Source: a virus. From it: a stretch of 64,000 nt of DNA. The notes beneath the pieces were generated by a model. It was not told where the DNA came from and made no database searches. It worked only from the letters and a program-made list of their open reading frames with translations. This document shows positions 33,975 to 41,300 of the stretch, piece after piece. The translations under genes were made by a program, and so were the position numbers. Each line of letters begins with the position of its first letter. The first letter of the stretch is position 1. The DNA is taken from positions 62,001 through 126,000 of the IMG/VR virus record IMGVR_UViG_3300042869_000672; one strand, written 5' to 3'.

Positions 33975-34358
33975 ATGATATACAGCACACGACTAACAAC
34001 TTCAGGAGATACGCTAGTGTTTACCAGCACTAGTACAGGAGCCCCAGTTGGTGGCGCGGTGGTTGCGCAAGATAATGCTATTACAAATATTATAGTTTGT
34101 AATACAGGAACACCAAACTTAACTGACGAAACTGTTAACAGTTGTACTCTTACATTGAACCTAGTAGCAGCAGGTGGAGTAAGTTCTGATACCAATACTA
34201 TTGTTAAAAATCTAATTGTACCTGCAGGAGAAACTGTGTTTTTCAGCGATGAAAGAATAGTATTAAGAGGAGCCAGCAGTTACGGTAACGATCAAATACG
34301 TGCTACAGCCAGTGTGGGCAATCTGTTAAGCATCACAGTGAGCGCACTACCAGTATGA
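33975..34358 (+). CDS. Small beta-sandwich-like structural protein
   Basis: The 127 aa product has alternating hydrophobic strands: AITNIIVCNTGTPNLTDETV, LTLNLVAAGG, and KNLIVPAGETVFFSDERIVL. The pattern (an N-terminal loop, NxG, then IPAGETxxF..ERIVL) resembles those of the proteins at 37661 and 52345, so this looks like a small family scattered among the fibre genes. It overlaps the next gene as ATGA. Function on the virion is unknown. Confidence 0.6.
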   Translation: MIYSTRLTTSGDTLVFTSTSTGAPVGGAVVAQDNAITNIIVCNTGTPNLTDETVNSCTLTLNLVAAGGVSSDTNTIVKNLIVPAGETVFFSDERIVLRGASSYGNDQIRATASVGNLLSITVSALPV

Positions 34359-34855
34359 GATTCCTAAAACAAAAAACTCTCAGCAAGTACAGTCCCAGTG
34401 ATCAATCACTGTTTACCAACCATTTTGGTCGTGCAGTCATGCAGCTCACTGGAGGACTTAGATTACCCAAAGGAACCACAGCACAACGTCCACAACTCAG
34501 CGGTGTTAGAACCACAGGTGCTGCCAATGGATTTATGAGATACAATACCACCACCAATTCCATTGAAGCCTATATTGATGGAGTGTGGGAAGTGGTTAGA
34601 GCTCCAGGAGCCACTGCTATTACCAAGCAGACTCTAGGTCCCGGTGATAATGTAGAAACTACATTTGGTCCTTTAACAAAAATACCAAACAGTGACAACA
34701 ACATTTTGGTATTTGTGGAAAACGTATTTCAAATTTCCACAACCAACTACAATCTTGTAAACAACTATCTTGGATCAGGCAATACCCATATTGTTTTTAC
34801 CAGTTCAGTGCCTTTAGACAAATATATAACCATATACTTTGGCTACGCTGACTAA
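34355..34855 (+). CDS. Small fibre-associated protein with GTTAQRP/DGVW motif
   Basis: The 166 aa product carries RLPKGTTAQRP followed by FMRYNTTTNSIEAYIDGVWE. The same layout (GTT-x-x-R..., RYNT, D-G-x-W) occurs near the end of the 531 and 350 aa proteins that follow, so it seems to be a shared small beta domain at fibre tips or junctions. The rest (LVFVENVFQISTTNYNLV) is a second beta domain like those of phage fibre collars. The start overlaps the preceding stop (ATGA). Confidence 0.65.
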   Translation: MRFLKQKTLSKYSPSDQSLFTNHFGRAVMQLTGGLRLPKGTTAQRPQLSGVRTTGAANGFMRYNTTTNSIEAYIDGVWEVVRAPGATAITKQTLGPGDNVETTFGPLTKIPNSDNNILVFVENVFQISTTNYNLVNNYLGSGNTHIVFTSSVPLDKYITIYFGYAD

Positions 34856-34873
34856 TATTACTGGAGCGAGTCA

Positions 34874-36469
34874 ATGTCAGAACCGTTTGTAGCACAACTT
34901 GGTAGAATCAGCGGCAAGCTGCTGTCAGACAACCTTGTTAGAAACGGCACGCCTCTAACTTTTAGAAACGGTCCAGTAGATGCCGATCTGTTATATCTAG
35001 ATGTCAACAATGCAAGAATTGGTATCAATACCAATCCTCCTACAGAAGCCTTAGATATCACTGGATCGTCTAGAATTGGCACAAATGTGCTGGTAACTGG
35101 TACTGCTGCAACCATAGACAACATAATTTTAAATACTTCCGGTACTGTGACGTCCACTGTGGGTCCTATTATTATTTCACCTACTGGGGCGGATGCTTAT
35201 GTTCAATATGGAAAAGTGTTAACTCCTGAATTTGAAATTAAAGATAATCGAATTAGAGGATTAGATACTAATTCAGATATCACATTAGATACCAGTGGTA
35301 CAGGCAAGGTTGATATTTTAGCCAGCACAGATATTGCCGGCAACCTAGCAGTTACTGGAAATATACAATCAACTGGCAATGTTAGATTAGATGGTCAATT
35401 TATCATAGGTGATAGTCCTTTAGATACAATTGCTATTGCTCCTGATTTTACACAAAGTATTTTGCCTGGACTAACAGATACCTACGATTTAGGTACAGCA
35501 GTTAAGAGATGGAGAGACCTTCACCTCTATGATATGAACGGTGCTGATGCAGTTACCACACAAAATTTATTCATTAGCGAACAAGTACAATTTAGTAACA
35601 CTAATACTATTTCAACACTGCAAAGCAACGATAATTTAATTGTGTCTTCTGCTAGCGGTGTTGTTAGAATAGATGATATTTCTATAACAAAAACGTCAAC
35701 AATTGGCCTATCAAGAAAAAAATATGCAGGAGATGCTGATCTAGATTCACAGTGGTTTGCTGGAAAAACTCCAGTTGAAACAACGGTTCTTACAGCAGGC
35801 ATTATCCAAGGTGTCGACAATTTTACAAGTCCTGGTAGCTTAACTCCTTTTAGTTTTTTGTATACTGGATTCTTTCTAGCACCAACTACTGCCACATATA
35901 CATTCACAATATTTGCCGACGAGAAAGCATACATTTGGTTGGGCAACTATGCCACAGCAGGATATACAAATGCAAATGCCAATGCCTACAGTGATTACTT
36001 TACTTCGCATACTGGCACTTTTTCTGTTCCGCTAACAGCAGGACAATTTTATCCAATAAGGCTGCAATGGTCAAATTTAGGCGGTCCTGGAGATCTTACA
36101 ACGTTCACGTGGGCAAATGATGCAGGCCAAGCAACCACAGCAGATTTTACAGGTAGAGTTTTCACAGAACCATCAGCCGCAGGTGTTCAAGCCAACACAA
36201 TTACCAACCTAACAAATGGTGCGCTTACTCTAAGTCATACAGGTCAAGGCTATCTAACCATCAACGATACCAATGCTTTTAGAATTCCATTCGGAACCAC
36301 TGCTGAACGCACTGCCTATGAAGTTGGTGCAACTCGTTGGAACAGCGAAATAGGCTATATGGAATGTTTCGACGGCGGAGTTTGGCAAGTGGCTACTGGT
36401 GGTGGTATTGTTATTACTGCACCTATCATGGAAGAACTTGGCCACGTTTACACTCTCATCTTCGGCTAA
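34874..36469 (+). CDS. Tail fibre protein with GLEYA/PA14-like domain
   Basis: The 531 aa product starts MSEPFVAQLGRISGKLLSDN, nearly the same start as the 350 aa protein. Residues 30-260 are triple-beta-type repeats, including TGNIQSTGNVRLDGQFIIGD and TYDLGTAVKRWRDLHLYD. Residues about 277-430 look like a PA14/GLEYA carbohydrate-binding domain: FLYTGFFLAPTTATYTFTIF, ADEKAYIWLGNYA, and FYPIRLQWSNLGGPGDLTTF. The C-terminal part has the GTTAERT ... DGGVW module. GLEYA/PA14 domains bind glycans in yeasts and bacteria, so a receptor-binding role is inferred. The 350 aa neighbour appears to be the same protein without this insertion. Confidence 0.75.
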   Translation: MSEPFVAQLGRISGKLLSDNLVRNGTPLTFRNGPVDADLLYLDVNNARIGINTNPPTEALDITGSSRIGTNVLVTGTAATIDNIILNTSGTVTSTVGPIIISPTGADAYVQYGKVLTPEFEIKDNRIRGLDTNSDITLDTSGTGKVDILASTDIAGNLAVTGNIQSTGNVRLDGQFIIGDSPLDTIAIAPDFTQSILPGLTDTYDLGTAVKRWRDLHLYDMNGADAVTTQNLFISEQVQFSNTNTISTLQSNDNLIVSSASGVVRIDDISITKTSTIGLSRKKYAGDADLDSQWFAGKTPVETTVLTAGIIQGVDNFTSPGSLTPFSFLYTGFFLAPTTATYTFTIFADEKAYIWLGNYATAGYTNANANAYSDYFTSHTGTFSVPLTAGQFYPIRLQWSNLGGPGDLTTFTWANDAGQATTADFTGRVFTEPSAAGVQANTITNLTNGALTLSHTGQGYLTINDTNAFRIPFGTTAERTAYEVGATRWNSEIGYMECFDGGVWQVATGGGIVITAPIMEELGHVYTLIFG

Positions 36470-36603
36470 TTAGCCAATTGAACTAAATACTTGTAATTGC
36501 AGCTAACGACCAATTTGCTGCAGGATTCGACTGTGGTAAACCAGCAGAGAGCGCAAGCTGAAAATTTGGTTATCGGTGAAACACCGGGTATATAGGAGAG
36601 CAC
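36470..36603 (+). promoter_or_regulatory. Long leader with late-promoter-like box and hairpin
   Basis: CTAAATA at 36483-36489 resembles the late box (marine T4-like phages often use CTAAATA). The 115 nt from there to the ATG at 36604 can fold: CGGTG-AAA-CACCG (36574-36586) is perfect, and ACCAATTT (about 36511) can pair imperfectly with AAATTTGGT (about 36563). TAGGAG sits before the ATG. It may be a structured 5' leader; no known riboswitch is recognised. Confidence 0.45.
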
Positions 36604-37656
36604 ATGGCTATTGGTCGTATTTCCGGTCCGCTCTTAAAGTCAAACTTGATTCGTGACGGAGTCAATTTGGCCTTTGAGACGAACCTTCTTTATCTTGATG
36701 TTGTTAACTCTCGCATCGGTATCAACACGGCTGCTCCTCAATACCAATTAGACGTAGTCGGCACAGCCCGTACTACAGATCTCGAAGTTCTAAATCAACT
36801 AGACATTGGAAATTTTACCATCACGGGTAACACTATTTCTAGTGATCTACCAACCATAAGTTTTGTTGCATCTGGTGGTGAAGCTACAGCCTATCATTCT
36901 AGACTGGTAGTCAACGACATAGAACTCAGCGGCAACAAGATTTCTACCACAGCATCCAATGCCAATCTAGAATTAGATCCTAGCGGCACAGGCAAGGTAG
37001 ATATACAAAGTGCTACAGACATTACGGGTAATCTACTGGTAAACGGTAACATCACTGCAACTGGTGATATTACCATAGGTGGTAATCTTACTATTGGTGA
37101 TGCATTAACTGATACCATCACTATCAACGCCAGCATACGCAGCAGCCTAATCCCAGAAACAGATAACACATATGACCTAGGCTCATCGTCATACAAGTGG
37201 AGAGCAATTTATACACAGGGTATTTTTGCCACAAATTTAAGTCTAAGCACTTTCGATATCGGTAACATACATTTAGAAAATAATGCTATTACCACAACTG
37301 GTGGTACAGACCTTGTAATAGATCCTAGCGGAACCGGCAATTTAGTAATTGGTGATTTCCACATTAGAGGTAACTCAATTACCAATGTGGCAAACAATAG
37401 TATTACAGAACTATCGCAACAGGGTAGTGGTTATTTTAAAATTGCAGGTACAAATGCTTTTGTTGTACCGCGTGGTACAACAGGCGAGCGTCCAACTGCT
37501 TATGCTGTTGAAGGCATGACTCGTTATAACACTGATGCAAAAGCATTGGAAATTTGGGACGGCCTACAGTGGTCTAGTCCTGCAGGTACAATTGGTGCTG
37601 TATCAGAAAGTACAGCCAACGACATTGCAATTAGATTTGCATTGACACTAGGATAA
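36604..37656 (+). CDS. Fibre protein, paralogue of the preceding gene
   Basis: The 350 aa product begins MAIGRISGPLLKSNLIRDGV, closely similar to the 531 aa neighbour, then has YLDVVNSRIGINTAAPQYQL, repeats of the LxLDPSGTGKVDIQSATDIT type, TYDLGSSSYKWRAIY, and the shared end FVVPRGTTGERP ... GMTRYNTDAKALEIWDG. It lacks the GLEYA/PA14-like insertion. The two could form a shaft and a tip, or alternative fibres. It is read from a long leader of its own. Confidence 0.7.
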   Translation: MAIGRISGPLLKSNLIRDGVNLAFETNLLYLDVVNSRIGINTAAPQYQLDVVGTARTTDLEVLNQLDIGNFTITGNTISSDLPTISFVASGGEATAYHSRLVVNDIELSGNKISTTASNANLELDPSGTGKVDIQSATDITGNLLVNGNITATGDITIGGNLTIGDALTDTITINASIRSSLIPETDNTYDLGSSSYKWRAIYTQGIFATNLSLSTFDIGNIHLENNAITTTGGTDLVIDPSGTGNLVIGDFHIRGNSITNVANNSITELSQQGSGYFKIAGTNAFVVPRGTTGERPTAYAVEGMTRYNTDAKALEIWDGLQWSSPAGTIGAVSESTANDIAIRFALTLG

Positions 37657-37660
37657 CACA

Positions 37661-37993
37661 ATGCCAACCACATTCAAACACGCAGTCAACTCAGGCATAG
37701 GAACAACACCAGTAGATGTGTTGCAGATTCCTGTGGGATTTAGAGCAACAGTAATCGGATGCAATATTGCAAACTCAACAGAATACGACACAGTCAGCGT
37801 TGATGTCTATGTAGTCAGTGATGATAGCACTCCGGCATATTATGTTAGGGGTTTAGCAATACCGCCAAACTCAGCAGTAAAAATTATTACCAATGGTGAA
37901 AAATTAATTTTACCAGAAACATCAGGATTGAGAATTGTCAGCGATACCGCAAACGGTGTTGACACAGTGATCAGTTATGTGGAATTATCTTAA
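37661..37993 (+). CDS. Small beta-sandwich-like structural protein
   Basis: The 110 aa product starts MPTTFKHAVNSGIGTTPVD and contains VGFRATVIGCNIANSTEYDT, VDVYVVSDDSTPAYYV, and RGLAIPPNSAVKIITNGEK. This arrangement (xxTxIGCNIANS, then VxVYVxxD, then IPPNSxxKI) is like small beta proteins attached to fibres in marine T4-like phages, and resembles the 127 and 106 aa proteins in this window. It starts five bases after the preceding stop. Confidence 0.65.
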   Translation: MPTTFKHAVNSGIGTTPVDVLQIPVGFRATVIGCNIANSTEYDTVSVDVYVVSDDSTPAYYVRGLAIPPNSAVKIITNGEKLILPETSGLRIVSDTANGVDTVISYVELS

Positions 37994-38003
37994 GGACTAA
38001 ATT

Positions 38004-38372
38004 ATGGCAAACAACTATTATCTAGGTAATGATCCGCAAACTGCACTGGGAGCTACTCCAAGATTTTTTTACGGACTGAGAAAAAATGAAAACGGCAGCT
38101 TGTTCCTAGAGCGCAGTGATCAAACCAAGGGCAATGATTCAATTCAACTAAACAGTCCTGGACTAGAAGAAGAAAACTACACAGATTTTGAAGTAGGAGT
38201 TGATTTTTTTGAAGGCATTGATGTCAATCACAATCCAGTCTATGATAATTTAAGATATCAGCAATATAGATGGGATGATAGAGCATTGTTCTATTTTATC
38301 AACGACGAAGGTGAATTGGTAGTAAGAATAGGCAGCGGTCACACCTACGACAACGGCGCATCAGAGGGTTAA
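38004..38372 (+). CDS. Small structural protein before the first giant fibre gene
   Basis: The 122 aa product has NYYLGNDPQTALGATPRFFY near the start, then LRKNENGSLFLERSD and an acidic, aromatic stretch (DFEVGVDFFEGIDVNHNPVYD) ending in YQQYRWDDRALFYFINDEG. No family is recognised beyond a general structural look. It ends eight bases before the 1845 aa gene, so a joint role, such as attachment of that protein, is possible. Confidence 0.6.
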   Translation: MANNYYLGNDPQTALGATPRFFYGLRKNENGSLFLERSDQTKGNDSIQLNSPGLEEENYTDFEVGVDFFEGIDVNHNPVYDNLRYQQYRWDDRALFYFINDEGELVVRIGSGHTYDNGASEG

Positions 38373-38380
38373 TGTAAATC

Positions 38381-41300
38381 ATGGCAGAATTCAAACTTAG
38401 TAGATTCAAATATACATGGCACGGAGAATGGACTCCGGGTGCTAGATACAATCCCGACTATGTGGTCAGCTACGGCGGCAAAGTATATGTCAGCTTAGAA
38501 ACACATAATTCCAACACCAACTTCTATGCTGATCTAGACTACTACAACAACGACAGTCCACCCCTGTTGGTTCCTAAATGGGAATTAATAGCAGACGGAG
38601 TTAGCTGGCTGGGAGATTGGACCAACAGCACATACTTCAAACGAGGTGACACGGTCAAATACGGCGGAGTGGTATATCTCTGTGTAACAGGGCATACTTC
38701 AAGTCCAGCCATTATATACGATGCCGAGGGAAATGTAGTATCTTCTCCAGGTTTAGCAGCCTTTGCTAGCGATACTGTAAACTGGACAGTGCAGGTTAGT
38801 TCACAAGACTGGAAAATCGATTGGGCTGTCAATACCTACTACAAGATCAATGATGTTGTGAGATATGGAGGTATTGTATACCGTTGCGTAGACTCACACC
38901 TGTCAGCAGCTGACCTTGCTGGAGGACTTGAGGGTAGTCAAGCACAGTGGGCGGTGGTATCACTGTCAGACGATTGGCGCGGCGACTGGACCATAGACAC
39001 ACGATTCAAGGTCAATGACGTTGTAAAATACGGCGGCAATGTCTATAAATGTCAGTTAGCACATACATCTGCATCTAATGCTGCTGACGGGCTACCGGCC
39101 GATCAAGCTAAGTGGGCGTCATTGCATGTTGGAGTGGAATACAAAGGTTCCTGGACCGCATCACAAATATACAAGTTAAATGATGTGGTAAAATATGGAT
39201 CATATCTATATGTGGCCACAGTCTTTCACACAAGCGGATTAGATTTTGATTCTATACATTGGAGCGTGTATTGTCCAGGACAAGAATATGATGTTGTATG
39301 GACAACAACCACAGTATACCAAGCAGGCGATATTGTCAGCTACGGTGGAAATCTTTATGCAGCCATAGAGGCAAACACTAATCAAAATCCAGCTGTCATA
39401 CTGTCAGCTTGGGAATTGCTATTTGAGAATTCAAGAATTAGAGGCGATTGGACACAGATTGAATCTTATAAAATTGGAGATGTTGTCAGAAGAGGCGGGA
39501 ATGTCTATCTTGCACATCAAGACAGCGTAAATCAAGATCCCGATTTTTTAAATGATGACAGTACCACCAATGAGGACTATTGGGATCTAGTGATTCCCGG
39601 TGTAAGATGGCGAGGTGTTTGGAGCCAAGATCAAATTTATCTTGCAGGCGACACCGTGGTATGGGTGGCCAGTTCATATCGTTGCCTGGACAAACACCTA
39701 TCAAGCCAAACTAATAGACCAGATGATGACGGTGAAGTGGGTTCTACTCTAGAAGGTAGATATTGGGCAAAAATTACCGACGGCAACAAGATCAACCGCA
39801 TGAAAAACATAGGTGATCTAAGAACATTTGGCCCCACAGATGACGGCAGCACAGTGGGCTACAAGGCTTTAGAAATTGGCACACAGGGATTGACTTTGGG
39901 TGTAATTAACGGTGAACCTCAGTGGGATCCTTTGGCCAGCACAGAAAAAGTATACTATGTGGCAGAATTCGGCGAGGATCTACCAACTGCCGGCACTAGC
40001 CCTCAAAATCCATGGCGTACAGTGAGATATGCCTGTGAGAATATCACAGGCTATGCTACAGTATTTGTTAGAACCGGAGTATTTGATGAGATACTTCCGA
40101 TTCGAGTTCCTGCATTTGTGGCCATAGTAGGAGATGAACTTCGCAGTACTGTGATTCAACCTGCCAACACAGTGCTGACCAATGACTACATATTGAGAAT
40201 ACTGGCTGCTGCAGATTATGTCAAGACCATGTTGAATTGGATTATTAGAGAATTACCTGTAGGCGATCCAGTGTTGGCTATCGGGTCTGTTGTACGCGGC
40301 ACTATTGCGCAGGATTTTTCAGGCACACCTGCCACATCCAACGAAGTGTTGATCACAACTTCATTGTTGGATCAATTTGAAACAAGACTAGAAACAAGTA
40401 ATCCGGCCAGCATCAATGGTACCAACGCTATTACGGCAGATGCGGCACGACTTGCGGCTAGAGCACAGATAGTAGCCAACAAAAATTTTATAAAAAATGA
40501 AACTACATTATATATTGATGCAGAATTTGATGATTCAACAGGAGCATTGGGCACTGAATCTCCAAGATGGAGCACAGATCTAGACAGGATATTAGATGCG
40601 GTGATCTATGACATAGCCTATGTTGGCAATTATAAAACCATAGAAGCTGCTAATTATTTTTTATGTGCCAGCGACTATGATGTCAACAAAGTTCAAAACA
40701 TGTTCTTGATGCGTGATGGAACAGGACTAAGAAACTGCACACTAAGAGGTCTTAGTGGAACACTTGGTGCACAAAGCATACTTGGTACTCGCAGACCAAC
40801 TGCCGGAGCATATGTTTCATTGGATCCAGGTTGGGGAGTAGCAGACTCTACAGCTTGGGTAGGAACAAAATCACCGTATGTACAAAACGTATCAACATTT
40901 GGCACAGGCTGTATTGGCTTTAAAATTGACGGCGACCTACATGCCGGCGGCAATCAAACCATGGTTGCCAACGACTTCACCCAGATTCTTTCGGACGGTA
41001 TAGGAGTATGGTGTAACGGAACAGGTAAGTCAGAGTGTGTGTCAATTTTCACATACTACAATCACATAGGCTATCTCTGTACCACTGGCGGAAAAATTAG
41101 AGGAACCAACGGCAACTGTTCATACGGAACATTTGGCGCAGTATCTGAAGGATTTGATTTGGCAGAAAGTCCAATCGAAGCCACAGTAAACAATCGATAC
41201 TATGAAGCCTCTACCTATCAGACCTTGGTGGACAACAATGGCGGATTAATGAAATTGTTTTATTCACATGCTGGAAATGAATATACCACAGCTACTGCAT

